DNA of 43,988 nt, from assembly GCA_016220085.1 (NCBI GenBank), contig JACRIN010000028.1:1-43988 (forward strand). Direction: 5' to 3'. This DNA is from Planctomycetota bacterium (GTDB lineage Bacteria > Planctomycetota > UBA1135 > GCA-002686595). This document shows, in pieces, positions 26,226 through 35,548 of the stretch. How positions within the stretch are numbered: the first letter of the stretch is position 1; each line of letters begins with the position of its first letter. Both the position numbers and the translations under genes were made by a program. The notes beneath the pieces were generated by a model, which did no database searches, had not been told where the DNA came from, and was given only the letters and a program-made list of their open reading frames with translations.

Positions 26226-27170
26226 ATGTCGATGCTGCGCGCGCTCTCGGACGAACTCTCTCACGTCGTGGATTCGGTTTCGCCGGCGGTGCTGCACGTC
26301 GCGACGTTGCGAGCCCGCGGGCGGCGAAACGAGCTCTCAGGCGGTTCGGGCGTGCTCGTCAGCGCCGACGGGCTCGCGTTGACCAACAGTCACGTCGTCC
26401 ACGGCGCCGTCGGAGTCGAAACGACGCTCGCGGACGGCCGCACGTTGCTCGCGGACGTGATCGGAGACGATCCGGTGACCGATCTCGCGCTGCTGCGGCT
26501 GTCCGCGAGCGAGCTTCCGTTCGCGCAGCTCGGCGAGTCGAACGCGCTGCGCGTCGGCGAGTTCGTCGTCGCGGTCGGTTCGCCGTTCGGCCTCGCGCGG
26601 ACGGTGACCTGCGGCATCGTCAGCGCGCTCGGCCACACGCTCGCGAGCCGCGTGCCCGGCCGAGCGATCGAAGGCGTGATCCAGACCGACGCGCCGCTCA
26701 ATCCCGGCAACTCCGGCGGGCCGCTGCTCGCGTCCGATGGTCGGGTCGTCGGCATCAACACCGCGATCGTGCAGTTCGCGCAGGGGCTCTGCTTCGCGGT
26801 GCCGTCGAACACGGCGAGTTTCGTCGCCGCCGAGCTCGCCGCGCACGGCCGCGTGCGACGCGCGTGGCTCGGCATCGGCGCGGAGGACGTGTTGCTGCCG
26901 AAGCCGCGCGCGCACGAGCTCGGGCTCGCCGACGCGCGCGGGATCGCGGTGCGCTCGGTCGCGCCCGCTTCGCCCGCCGCGTCCGCGGGCGTGCAGCCGG
27001 GCGACATCCTGGTCGAGCTCGATGGCCGGCCGCTGCAGAGCGTCGCCGATCTGCACCGCGCGCTCGGTTTCGCCGCGATCGGACGCGTGCACGCGCTCAC
27101 GGTGGTGCGGCGCGGCGAGCGCACGCTGCTCGCGGTCGAGCCGACCGAAGTTCGTCTCGAAGCTCGGTAG
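26226..27170 (+). CDS. HtrA/DegP-type serine protease with PDZ domain
   Basis: A 314-residue trypsin-fold protease with His56 (TNSHVVHG), Asp86 (DPVTDLALL) and Ser163 (NPGNSGGPLL), followed by one PDZ domain at about 218-310 (GIAVRSVAPASPAASAGVQPGDILVELDG). The triad is complete. No signal peptide or membrane anchor is seen; the protein begins directly with LSDELSHVVDSVSPAVLHV, the start of the protease fold. It is therefore either cytoplasmic or its true start is missed, although no better upstream start exists. Classical HtrA works in the periplasm on misfolded proteins. It ends seven bases from the convergent KAS III-like gene. Confidence 0.9.
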   Translation: MSMLRALSDELSHVVDSVSPAVLHVATLRARGRRNELSGGSGVLVSADGLALTNSHVVHGAVGVETTLADGRTLLADVIGDDPVTDLALLRLSASELPFAQLGESNALRVGEFVVAVGSPFGLARTVTCGIVSALGHTLASRVPGRAIEGVIQTDAPLNPGNSGGPLLASDGRVVGINTAIVQFAQGLCFAVPSNTASFVAAELAAHGRVRRAWLGIGAEDVLLPKPRAHELGLADARGIAVRSVAPASPAASAGVQPGDILVELDGRPLQSVADLHRALGFAAIGRVHALTVVRRGERTLLAVEPTEVRLEAR

Positions 27171-27176
27171 CGCGCG

Positions 27177-28268
27177 TCACAGCCGCCAGAGCAGCGCCGC
27201 GCGGTTGACGCCGCCGCCGAGGGCGGTGGACGCGATCAAGTCGCCGTTCGCCGCCGCGCCGCTCTCGAGCAGAGCATCCAACGCGATCAAAGCTCCCGCG
27301 GCGCCGACGCACGCGTCGCGAGCGAGCGTCGTGACGAGACGCGCGCGACCGACCGAGGCAGCGAGCAGCGGCGCGCTCGCGGCGTCGAGCTGCGGACGGC
27401 TGACGGCGTACGGCGCGAAGTGCGCGAGCTCGGCGCATTCGCGCGGGAACACTGCGACCAGCTCGCGCGACGTGGCGGCCCACAGCTCGAGCAGCGCGCC
27501 GCCGTACGCTGCGTCGGGCCGTTGGAAACGGTAGTCGCCGCGCTCGAGCGCCTCCGCGGTCGGAGGCAACACGCCGGGGACGGTGAACGGGCGACCGACG
27601 ACGTGCTCGCTCGCGAGCAGCGCGCCGACGAGCCCGCGCTCGGCCGCGCTCGGGTCGCGCACGAGCAGCACCGCGCCCGCGCCGTCGCCGTAGAGCCAGG
27701 CGGAGCGCACGTCGTGCGCGTCGAGATAGAGCGAGCTCGTCTCGACGCCGACGATCAGCGCGCAGCTCGCGCCGTGCGCGAGGTACTGCGCGGCGGTGAC
27801 GAGCCCCTGCAACGCGCCGGCTCCGCCCGCGCGCAGGTCGAGCGCGACGCCGCCGACGCCGAGCTCGCGCGCGACGCGGCTCGCAAGCGAGCTCGAGATG
27901 CGCGGCGGCGTCGAAGTCGCGGTGACGAGCACGTCGACGCGCTCCGCCGCGACTCCGGCGCGCTGAAGCGCGGCGCGCGCGGCCGCGGTCGCGAGCTCGC
28001 CGGCGTCGAGGCAACTCTCGGGCGTCGCCGCGCGTCGCGTGCGCACCCACTGGCGACGTTCGACGCCCCACGCGACTCGCGCGCGCTCCGGATCGAGGTC
28101 TGCGCGAGCGAGCTCGGCTTCGCAGTCATCGCCGAGCAACAGCCGCGCGACTTCGAGGTTGGAGAGCTCGATGCCCGCGCGCTCTCGCGCGAAAACGGCG
28201 TCGCACGGCCGCGCGGACCCGCTGGCGACCACGCGCACGCCGAGCAACGCGGAGTGTCGGAGCGTCAT
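27177..28268 (-). CDS. KAS III-like protein lacking the catalytic Cys
   Basis: A 363-residue thiolase-fold protein related to FabH. At the nucleophile position the family motif AACAGF is replaced by AGGAGA, so Cys becomes Gly149. The His of the triad is recognisable in LAHFAPYAVSRPQ, but the Asn region (GNTSAAS in FabH) reads ACVGAAG. Two of the three catalytic residues are therefore lost while the fold-defining segments (VDVLVTATSTPP, ALIVGVETSS, WLYGDGAGAVLL, the C-terminal GGGVNRAALL) are kept. The gene starts four bases after the stop of an intact FabH-like gene. It is probably the non-catalytic partner of a heterodimer, as PqsB is to PqsC or a chain-length factor is to a type II PKS ketosynthase. 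Start ATG 28268 was preferred over 28295, which overlaps. Confidence 0.85.
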   Translation of the reverse strand: MTLRHSALLGVRVVASGSARPCDAVFARERAGIELSNLEVARLLLGDDCEAELARADLDPERARVAWGVERRQWVRTRRAATPESCLDAGELATAAARAALQRAGVAAERVDVLVTATSTPPRISSSLASRVARELGVGGVALDLRAGGAGALQGLVTAAQYLAHGASCALIVGVETSSLYLDAHDVRSAWLYGDGAGAVLLVRDPSAAERGLVGALLASEHVVGRPFTVPGVLPPTAEALERGDYRFQRPDAAYGGALLELWAATSRELVAVFPRECAELAHFAPYAVSRPQLDAASAPLLAASVGRARLVTTLARDACVGAAGALIALDALLESGAAANGDLIASTALGGGVNRAALLWRL

Positions 28269-28272
28269 CGTG

Positions 28273-29253
28273 TCAGAACCGATGCAGCACGGCACCGAAG
28301 GTGTAGCCGGCGCCGGCCGACGCCATCAGCACGCGTTGACCGGGTCGGATGCGCCCGCTCTCCAGCGCTTCGGCGAGCGCGATCGGCACGGTCGCGCCCG
28401 ACGTGTTGCCGTGGTGCACGACGTCGTTGACGGCGCGCTCCGGTGGCAAGCGGAGCTCGGCGAGCAACGCTTCGATCATCCGCGCATTGCCTTGGTGGGT
28501 GATGAAGAGGTCGACATCGTCGAGCGACAGACCCGCCTTCGCGAGCACGGCGTCGGTCGCCTCGCGCGCGAAGCGGATGAAGAGCTCGAAGATGTCGCGC
28601 CGCGCGTCGATCTGGAGGAAATGGTCGCCGGCGGCGAACGTCTCGGCGCTGGTCGGCAGCTTTGCGCCGCCGGCGGGGATGTGCGCGCCCATTTCCTCGC
28701 GACCTTCAGCGCCGAGATGCGTCGCGAGCAGCCCCGGTCGGTCGCTCGGCTCGAGCAACGCACCGGCGGCGCCGTCGGCGAAGAGCACGACGGCGCGTCG
28801 ATCGCGTGTGTCGATGAAGCGGCTGCGGGCCTCGGCGGCGAGCACGAGCACCTTGCGCTCGCCTCCGCGCACGGCGGCGGCGCCGAGTTCGAGCGCGTAG
28901 AGAAAGCCGGCGCACGCCGCGCTGAGGTCGAAAGCCGCGCAACGCGCGCCGAGCTTGCGCGCGACGATCGTCGCGGTCGACGGGCTCGGATGGTCGGGCG
29001 AGATCGTGGCGAGGACGATGCGATCGAGCTCGCGCGCTTCGATGCCGCGTCGCGCGAGGATTTCCCGCGCCGCGCCGACCGCCAGGTCCGAAGTCGTCTC
29101 GTGCGGCTCGAGCCAGTGCCGTGAGCGGATGCCGGTGCGCTCCTCGATCCAGCGCGCGTCGACCTCGAGGCCGAAGCGCGCGATCAACTCGTCGTTGGTC
29201 AGCACTTGTTTGGGCAAACACTTGCCCGTGGCGGTGATCGCGACCGAGCTCAT
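28273..29253 (-). CDS. 3-oxoacyl-ACP synthase III-like enzyme (intact)
   Basis: A 326-residue FabH-type ketosynthase with Cys114 (DLSAACAGFLYAL), the active-site His in FITHQGNARMIEA and the Asn in VHHGNTSGAT. The C-terminus has the FabH-like GAGYTFGAVLHRF. It should condense an acyl-CoA (or acyl donor) with malonyl-ACP or a related nucleophile. It follows the SGNH hydrolase with a 21-base gap and precedes the Cys-less paralogue with a 4-base gap. This context argues for a specialised pathway instead of housekeeping fatty acid initiation, as does the absence of fabD, fabG or plsX. Start ATG 29253 gives the standard N-terminus. Confidence 0.92.
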   Translation of the reverse strand: MSSVAITATGKCLPKQVLTNDELIARFGLEVDARWIEERTGIRSRHWLEPHETTSDLAVGAAREILARRGIEARELDRIVLATISPDHPSPSTATIVARKLGARCAAFDLSAACAGFLYALELGAAAVRGGERKVLVLAAEARSRFIDTRDRRAVVLFADGAAGALLEPSDRPGLLATHLGAEGREEMGAHIPAGGAKLPTSAETFAAGDHFLQIDARRDIFELFIRFAREATDAVLAKAGLSLDDVDLFITHQGNARMIEALLAELRLPPERAVNDVVHHGNTSGATVPIALAEALESGRIRPGQRVLMASAGAGYTFGAVLHRF

Positions 29254-29274
29254 GCGCCGGATTCTAACCGAGCT

Positions 29275-30393
29275 TCAGCGCGCGCTGACCGGCAGAACGG
29301 CGTCGACGAGCGCGTCCGCGAGCGCGAGGTGTCCGCGCGGCGTGAAGTGCGTCGGATCGTCGAAATGGAAGCAGGCGGCGGCGCGGGTCTCCACAACTGC
29401 GGCGCGCGAGTGGTCGATGAAGCGGCCCCAGACATCCTGCGTCCCGAGTCCCTTCGCGGCGAGCTCGTCGAAGAGCGGCTGCATCGCGGTGCGGAAGCGC
29501 GGCCGCGGATCGACGAAGTCGACGCCGCGCTCGGCGCACCACTCGGCCCAATGATCGCCGAACCACCTGCGATCGGGCTCGGTGAAGTCGGCGAGCGTCG
29601 GCAGCGCGACGACGATCACCCGGGTGCCGAGCGAGCGCGCCTGCGCGAGCACTTCCTCGATCCGCGCGTCGAGCTCGATGCGCAGCAACAGGTGCTCGGG
29701 CGCGAACGGGTCGTCGGCGATCGAAAGCTCGACGTCGAGCTCCGCGCGCGCGAGCTCCGGGTGCCAACCGCCGCCGGCGATGCGTTTGTAGAGATCGAAG
29801 AGAGCGCTCGACTCGACGGTGCGCCAGAGCGGGTAGTGGACGCGATCGATCGAGGCGCGCATCGGACGGATGTCGTACGCGCAGAGAGGCACGATCAGGA
29901 CGTCTGGGCGGAACGGCCGCACGAGGTCCTCCCAGACGCGCGCCATCTGCTCGAACGTGTATCCGGGCTGAGCGAAGTTCATCGCGAGCAGCGGCCGCGC
30001 GTTGGCGCCGTCGTCAAGTCGCCGCGCGGCGAGTTCCTCGAGCTGGCGATCGCAGCGTTGCTCGACGCGGATCCGGTTGCCGCCCCAGATCATCGAGTTG
30101 CCGAGCCACGCGACGCGGGTGCGCGACGGATCGGGCGCGGGTTCGCCCCACTCGCGATCTCGGAACCCGAGCGCGTTGGTGCGCGTCTCGATGCCGGTCT
30201 CGGCGTGCGCGACCGTTTGCTCGGGGAGCATCCGCCAGCCGTAGCGCGCGGACGACTCGCTGCCGACCACGTAGCCGAACCCGAACGCGCGCAAGGCGAA
30301 CTCGAGGCCGAGCAGGCAAGCGAGCACGATCAAGAACCACTCTCGCGGTCCGAGAGAGCGCAGTCGGGCCGGCGAGGGGCGCTTCGAGACCAT
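29275..30393 (-). CDS. Membrane-anchored SGNH/GDSL-type hydrolase
   Basis: A 372-residue protein with a membrane helix at about 19-42 (WFLIVLACLLGLEFALRAFGFG) and an SGNH hydrolase domain outside. Block I is WLGNSMIWGG with Ser100. The C-terminal catalytic pair is DPTH (Asp346, His349). Membrane-anchored SGNH proteins often pair with MBOAT acyltransferases to add or remove O-acyl groups on exported glycans and lipids, and an MBOAT gene lies 2.5 kb away on the same strand. The start at 30393 was chosen from the signal-anchor position. It is first in an operon with the two KAS III genes. Confidence 0.82.
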   Translation of the reverse strand: MVSKRPSPARLRSLGPREWFLIVLACLLGLEFALRAFGFGYVVGSESSARYGWRMLPEQTVAHAETGIETRTNALGFRDREWGEPAPDPSRTRVAWLGNSMIWGGNRIRVEQRCDRQLEELAARRLDDGANARPLLAMNFAQPGYTFEQMARVWEDLVRPFRPDVLIVPLCAYDIRPMRASIDRVHYPLWRTVESSALFDLYKRIAGGGWHPELARAELDVELSIADDPFAPEHLLLRIELDARIEEVLAQARSLGTRVIVVALPTLADFTEPDRRWFGDHWAEWCAERGVDFVDPRPRFRTAMQPLFDELAAKGLGTQDVWGRFIDHSRAAVVETRAAACFHFDDPTHFTPRGHLALADALVDAVLPVSAR

Positions 30394-30477
30394 GGGTAGA
30401 CGCCGGCGATTGTAGCGAGCGAGAGCGGCGCGTCCGCCTTCGTCGCGAACGACGCGACGCGATACGCTGGCTTCGTC

Positions 30478-32763
30478 GTGCTCGCACTCGTCGCGCTCCT
30501 CGTCCAAGTCGCATCGCCGTCGGCGGAGCTCGTCGCGGTCCACGGCCACGCCGATCCGATCGCGCTGGCGGTCGGCGAGGACGGTTCGCGCCTCTATTCG
30601 GCCGAAGGCGCGTCGATCGCCGAGCTCGAACTCGTCGACGGCCGTCTCATCGAGCGCCGGCGCGTCGCGGTCGATGCCACGTTGGTCGCGTTGCACGCGC
30701 GCGGGCGTCGGCTCTTCATCGCGGGCTCCGAGCGCGGCGCGGGAGTTCTGGAGCTCGACGCGAACCCGCCGACCGTGCTTTGGTTCGATCGCGCCGACGA
30801 AGCGGCGTGCACCGCGCTCGCGTTCGACGCGGAACGCTGCGTCGCGACGTTCGCGGGCCGCGGGCGCTCCGAGCTGCGCGTCTACGCCGTTCGAACGCTC
30901 GAGCGGCTCGGCGCGGTTCGCGTCGAGGGTCTCGCGCTCGACGTCGAGCTCGCCGACGGTCGCGCGTACCTCGCGCTCGGGCCGGCCGGCGTCGCGCGCG
31001 TCGACGTGCGCGCTCCGAGCGAGCTCGCGGTCGAGCCCGGGCCCGCGCTCCCCGCGTTCGTCGACCCGCGCGCTCGCGCGAGCCGTCGCGGGCCGTGGGC
31101 GCGCGATCTCGCGATCGCGGAGAGCACGCTGCACGTCGCGGCGGACGACGCCGGGCTCGTCGAGTTCGCGTTGGACGGCGCGTGGAGCGACGCGCGCCGC
31201 CGCGTCGTGCCGCTCGCGCTCGGCGGCAAGCCCGCGTACGCGATCCGCGTCGCCGTCGACGGCTCGCGCGTCGCGGTCGGCACGACCCGCGGACCGGCGG
31301 AAGCCTGCGACGGCGCGCCGTACGGGCTCTTCGGCACGATCGGTTGGAACCTCGACGTCGGCGCGGTCGACCCGCAGAGCTTCGAACTCGGCGCGAGCGA
31401 AGGCCTGTGGCTCTTCGAGCACGCGGGCGAGCGTTGCGAGCTCCGTCGCAGCGAGCCGATCGATCACAGCGGCTGGCGCAGCCTCGTGTTGCGCGGCGCG
31501 CGGACGTACGAGCAGCACCTGCGCATCGGGACGGTCGTGCGCGAGCTCGTGCCCGCCGCGCCCGGCGCGACGAGTCCGCCCGGCGCGTCCGGTTCGACCG
31601 CCACGCCGAGCGCGTGGGGCGTGCGCGAACTCGCGCGTCGCCAGCCGCCGGGCCTGCCCGCGATCGACGGCGCCGCGAGCCTGCGCGATCCGCGGCTGTT
31701 GCTCTTCGGCATCGACACCGCCGGCAGTCTCGCGCGCGGCTTGTTGCGCCTCGGCGAAGACGGAACGCTCGCGCTCGCGCGCGGCTTCGAGCATAGCGCG
31801 CCGCTCGGGCTCGGCGTCGGCGCGCAGTGGCTCGATCGAGAGCCGACGCGCGAGTGGTTCGTGTCGAACGGGCTGCTCGCGTGGCGGGTGCAACGGTTGA
31901 CGCTCGGCGCCGAGCCGCGCATCGACAGTTGGGAGCTCCGACCGCCGGCGCCGCTCGACGCCGAGCGCGGCGGCGTGCGCGGCAACAGCTACCTGAACTC
32001 GACGCTCGCCGGCGAGCTGCTGTTGACGACACGCTACGGCTCGCGCTTCGGACTGCTCGGGTGGGCGGTGGAGGACGTGCGCGCCGCCGCGGCGAGTTCG
32101 AAGCCGGGCTCGGCGCTCGCGCTGGAGCCGCGTTGGCAAGTGCGCACGCACGAGGACGACGAAGCGGCGCCGTGCTTCACCTGGAACGCCTGCGTGTTCA
32201 CGCTCGCCGACGGTCGCGCGCTCGCCGCGGTCGCCGCCGGGGCGAACGGTCGCGCGGGTGGCGAGCACTTCGAGAAGCCGCAAGTCGCGATCTTCGAGCT
32301 GTCGCGCGACGTCGCCGCGCCGCCCGAACGTCTCGCGTACGTCCACGGAGTCGGGGCGAAGGGTCTCGCGATCGCGGTGCAGGCCTTCGAGCTCGCGAAA
32401 CGTCGACGTCTGGCGGTCGCGACCACCGGCGGCGAGCTCCTGATCATCGACGTCGACGATCCGAAGCATGCGCGGCTCGAACGGACGCTGGTTGCGCCCG
32501 AGCATCCGTACGACGGCGGGCGCGATCCGTTGCTCGACCTCGAGCTCTGGCCGAGCACCGACGGCACGCGCGTCACCGCGTGGATCGCCGCGGGGCGCAG
32601 CGGCTTGCTCGCGACCGAGCTCGGCGCCGCGGAAGCGCTCGCGACGTTGAGGGTGGTCGACGACACGCCCGGCTGGGCCGCTGGGCTCGCGACGACGACG
32701 ATCGACGGCGCGCGCCGGCTGGTGCTCGGCGACCAACGCGCCGGGCTGCGCGTCTATCGGTGA
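30478..32763 (+). CDS. Secreted beta-propeller-like protein of unknown function
   Basis: A 761-residue protein starting at GTG 30478 with a short N-terminal hydrophobic signal (LALVALLVQVASPSAEL). Throughout it has short beta-strand repeats of the LVIVD/WD-like kind: hydrophobic triplets followed by DG, GR or GD turns, for example RLYSAEG, RLFIAGSERG, RAYLALGPAGVARVDV and GELLIIDVDDPKHA. At least eight such blades can be traced. It faces the opposite way to the surrounding SGNH and MBOAT genes and has its own promoter region of fewer than 90 bases. It could bind or organise the surface product made by the locus, but this is guesswork. Confidence 0.75.
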   Translation: MLALVALLVQVASPSAELVAVHGHADPIALAVGEDGSRLYSAEGASIAELELVDGRLIERRRVAVDATLVALHARGRRLFIAGSERGAGVLELDANPPTVLWFDRADEAACTALAFDAERCVATFAGRGRSELRVYAVRTLERLGAVRVEGLALDVELADGRAYLALGPAGVARVDVRAPSELAVEPGPALPAFVDPRARASRRGPWARDLAIAESTLHVAADDAGLVEFALDGAWSDARRRVVPLALGGKPAYAIRVAVDGSRVAVGTTRGPAEACDGAPYGLFGTIGWNLDVGAVDPQSFELGASEGLWLFEHAGERCELRRSEPIDHSGWRSLVLRGARTYEQHLRIGTVVRELVPAAPGATSPPGASGSTATPSAWGVRELARRQPPGLPAIDGAASLRDPRLLLFGIDTAGSLARGLLRLGEDGTLALARGFEHSAPLGLGVGAQWLDREPTREWFVSNGLLAWRVQRLTLGAEPRIDSWELRPPAPLDAERGGVRGNSYLNSTLAGELLLTTRYGSRFGLLGWAVEDVRAAAASSKPGSALALEPRWQVRTHEDDEAAPCFTWNACVFTLADGRALAAVAAGANGRAGGEHFEKPQVAIFELSRDVAAPPERLAYVHGVGAKGLAIAVQAFELAKRRRLAVATTGGELLIIDVDDPKHARLERTLVAPEHPYDGGRDPLLDLELWPSTDGTRVTAWIAAGRSGLLATELGAAEALATLRVVDDTPGWAAGLATTTIDGARRLVLGDQRAGLRVYR

Positions 32764-32875
32764 CGCCGAGGCTCGTGCACCGCGCGTCGGCCGAAGCGCG
32801 GGTCGGCCGCGAGGCGCGCACGACTCCGGCACGCTCGCGCTTTCCGTGCCCGCGGTTCATCGCGTCGCTCCGGCA

Positions 32876-34303
32876 TCAAAAGCGGAAGTAGATGAACGGC
32901 AGCGGGTCGGGCACGCGCAGGAAGAGCGTCGCCGCCGCCAACGCGAGCAGCGCGAGCATGCGCAGACCGCTCGAACGCGCGTTCCAGAGCGCTTCGAGGT
33001 CGTGCTTCTCGCCCGCGACATGCACCGCGAGCGCGAGAGAGAGCAGCGCGCCGACCGGCAGGACGAACTGCGTGAGTTCGGCGACGTTGGAGCCCGCGAA
33101 GCCGAACAGGCGCGCGTAGTACTGACCCGCGAAGCGGAGGTCGGGGCCGAAGAAGAGCACCATGAACAGCGCGGCGAAGAAGAGGGTGCTCGTCCAACTC
33201 CCCAAGCGCGACAACTCGGCGCCGCCGCCCGGCGCGCGTCGCACGCCCGCGCGCGTCCGCGCGAGACGCCACGAGTGTCCGCTCGCGATCACCGCGCCGC
33301 CGGCGAGCCCCCAGACGAGGAAACTCCACGACGCGCCGTGCCAAAGTCCGAAAGCGCCCATCACCAAGAGGTTGTTGCGCCAGATCGTCGCGTGCGAGAG
33401 CCGCGAGCCGAACAGCGGCGCGAACGCGTAGTCGCGGATCCACGTGTAGAGCGAAATGTGCCAGCGCTGCGCGAGCTCCGCGAAACTGCGCGCCGCGAAC
33501 GGACGGCGGAAGTTCTCGACGAGCTCGACCCCGAAGAGCCGCGCGCTGCCGCGCGCGATGTCGGTGTAGGCGCTGAAGTCGAGGTACAGAACCGCCTGCA
33601 TCCCGAAGAGCGCGACGAGCAATCCGGCGGAGCCGTGCGCTTCCGGCGTGCTGAAGACAGGCCAAACGACGCTGCGCAGTTGGTCGGCGAGCACCCATTT
33701 CTTGAAAAGGCCCCAGAGCACGCGGCGGCTGCCGACCCAGGCGTTCTCGGAGCGCAGCGGAACCAGCCGCTCGAGCTGCGGCAGCAAGTGCTCCGCGCGC
33801 TCGATCGGGCCGGCGACGAGCGGCGGGAAGAACGACGCGTAGAGCGCGAACGTGATCGCGCTCCGGCACGCGGGGATCCTCCGACGCCACACGTCGATCA
33901 CGTAGCCGAGCCCTTGAAACGTGTAGAAGGAGAGCCCGAGCGGCAACGCGAGATTGGGTCGCCCGAGCGGCTCTGCGCCGAACTGCGCGAGCAACGCGTT
34001 GACGTTGTCCACGACGAAGCCGCCGTACTTGAACACGATCAGCAGGCCGAGGTTCGCAGAGAGAGCCAGCGCGAGCCACGCGCGGCGTGCGCGGAGCGAA
34101 CTCGCGCGCTCGAGCGACGTTGCGCACACGAAGTTGCAGACGATCGACGCCCCGAGCAGCAAACCGTGCCACGGCTGCCAGTAGACGTAGAAGCAGAAGC
34201 TCGCGATCAGCAACACCGCTTTGCGCGCGCTCGCCGGCGTCAGCTGGAACACCGCGAGGACCGCGAGCAGGAACGGCAGGTACTCGTACTGGGCGAAGGA
34301 CAC
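32876..34303 (-). CDS. MBOAT family O-acyltransferase (AlgI-like)
   Basis: A 475-residue polytopic membrane protein with about ten helices. The two family His marks are His282 (AQRWHISLYTWIRDY) and the catalytic His322 (FGLWHGASWSF). PLGLSFYTFQGLGYVIDVWR and FFPPLVAGPIERAEHLLPQL are AlgI/DltB-type signatures. Such enzymes move acyl groups across the inner membrane to a polysaccharide, teichoic acid or lipid acceptor. It lies 47 bases downstream of the MDR gene and is probably co-transcribed. The nearby SGNH protein is the natural candidate partner. Confidence 0.93.
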   Translation of the reverse strand: MSFAQYEYLPFLLAVLAVFQLTPASARKAVLLIASFCFYVYWQPWHGLLLGASIVCNFVCATSLERASSLRARRAWLALALSANLGLLIVFKYGGFVVDNVNALLAQFGAEPLGRPNLALPLGLSFYTFQGLGYVIDVWRRRIPACRSAITFALYASFFPPLVAGPIERAEHLLPQLERLVPLRSENAWVGSRRVLWGLFKKWVLADQLRSVVWPVFSTPEAHGSAGLLVALFGMQAVLYLDFSAYTDIARGSARLFGVELVENFRRPFAARSFAELAQRWHISLYTWIRDYAFAPLFGSRLSHATIWRNNLLVMGAFGLWHGASWSFLVWGLAGGAVIASGHSWRLARTRAGVRRAPGGGAELSRLGSWTSTLFFAALFMVLFFGPDLRFAGQYYARLFGFAGSNVAELTQFVLPVGALLSLALAVHVAGEKHDLEALWNARSSGLRMLALLALAAATLFLRVPDPLPFIYFRF

Positions 34304-34350
34304 GCGGGCTCGTCAACGCGGTTGGATCGAGGGCCGCGCAGCCGACGCGC

Positions 34351-35391
34351 TCATGCGCAATCGATGGCGAGCTTGCCCATCAAGCGGCGTTCTTCCATCG
34401 CGGCTTGGGCTTGGGCGAGCTCGGAAAGCGGATACACGCGCGTCACCGGGGGGTGGAGTCTGCGTTGCTCGACGAGCTTCAGAGCATCGCGCCAGTCCTC
34501 GTGCGTGCCGATGTGCGAGCCGAGGAGGCTGAGCTGCTTGTTCCAGAGGTAGCGCAGGTCGAGCTGCGCCATGAACCCTTCGGTCGCGCCGCAGATCACC
34601 ATGCGACCGCCCCAGCGCAGGCATTCGATGCTGATCGGCCATACCGTCTCGCCGACGTGGTCGAAGACGATGTCGACGCCGCGATTGTCGGTCAGCCGGC
34701 GCACCTCGGCGTGTACGTCGTGCTCGCCTTGCAGCAGCACGTGCTCCGCGCCCATCTGCTCGCAGAACGCGGCCTTCTCTCGGGTCGACGTCACGGCGAT
34801 CGGACGCGCGCCGAGCACGCGCAAGAGCTGCAACGCGTACGAGCCCGTGCCTCCGCTCGCGCCCCACACCAACACCGTTTCGCCGGGCTGCGTCCTCGCG
34901 CGCGTCACCAACATCCGCCAGACCGAAACCAACGAAGTCGACACCGCGGCGGCGTCGGTCCACGAGAGGTGCTTGGGCTTCGGCGCGAGCTGTTGGACTT
35001 GAACCTTCGCGAACTGCGCGAACGAGCCGTCGTACGGGCCCGTTTGGAAGCCCCAGATGCGCATGCCGCGACAAAAGACCTCTTGGCCCGACAGGCACGC
35101 CGTGCAAACACGACACGCGCGCACCGCGTGGACGATCACTTCGTCGCCGACCGCGACGTTGGTCACGCCCGGCCCGAGCTCGACGATCTCGCCCGCGGCG
35201 TCGCTGCCGGAGACGTGCGGCATCGGAAGTTCGACGCGAGGAAGTCCCTGACGCGCCCAGATGTCGTTGAAGTTGCACGCCGCCGCGCGAACGCGCAGCA
35301 CGGCTTCGCCTGGACCGGGCACCGGGTCCGGCACGTCGCCGTACTTCAAGACCTCGAGATCGCCGTGGCGGTCGAAATAGACGGCTTTCAT
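34351..35391 (-). CDS. Medium-chain (zinc-type) dehydrogenase/reductase
   Basis: A 346-residue MDR enzyme. The N-terminal GroES-like domain has the four structural zinc Cys93, 96, 99 and 107 (CRVCTACLSGQEVFC) and Cys39 in the position of a catalytic zinc ligand (AACNFNDIW). The Rossmann domain carries VWGASGGTGSYALQL (about 175-189). The FND near Cys39 resembles quinone reductase and crotonyl-CoA reductase-like members more than classical alcohol dehydrogenases. It is likely to reduce an enoyl or keto thioester, or to oxidise an alcohol, with NAD(P)H. It is divergent from the acyl synthetase gene across 157 bases, which should hold promoters for both. Confidence 0.88.
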   Translation of the reverse strand: MKAVYFDRHGDLEVLKYGDVPDPVPGPGEAVLRVRAAACNFNDIWARQGLPRVELPMPHVSGSDAAGEIVELGPGVTNVAVGDEVIVHAVRACRVCTACLSGQEVFCRGMRIWGFQTGPYDGSFAQFAKVQVQQLAPKPKHLSWTDAAAVSTSLVSVWRMLVTRARTQPGETVLVWGASGGTGSYALQLLRVLGARPIAVTSTREKAAFCEQMGAEHVLLQGEHDVHAEVRRLTDNRGVDIVFDHVGETVWPISIECLRWGGRMVICGATEGFMAQLDLRYLWNKQLSLLGSHIGTHEDWRDALKLVEQRRLHPPVTRVYPLSELAQAQAAMEERRLMGKLAIDCA

Positions 35392-35548
35392 CGCGGTGTC
35401 CTCGGAGCGCGCTGGAGTCTAGCCCTGGCCTCCGAAACGCGCCACGCGACCGAATCGGTTCAACGCCGCGCGCGAGGTGTTTCGGATCGAAACCTGAACC
35501 GACGCGTGGAGGCTCGCGCGTATCGTACGCGGCGCGACCCCGCCGACC

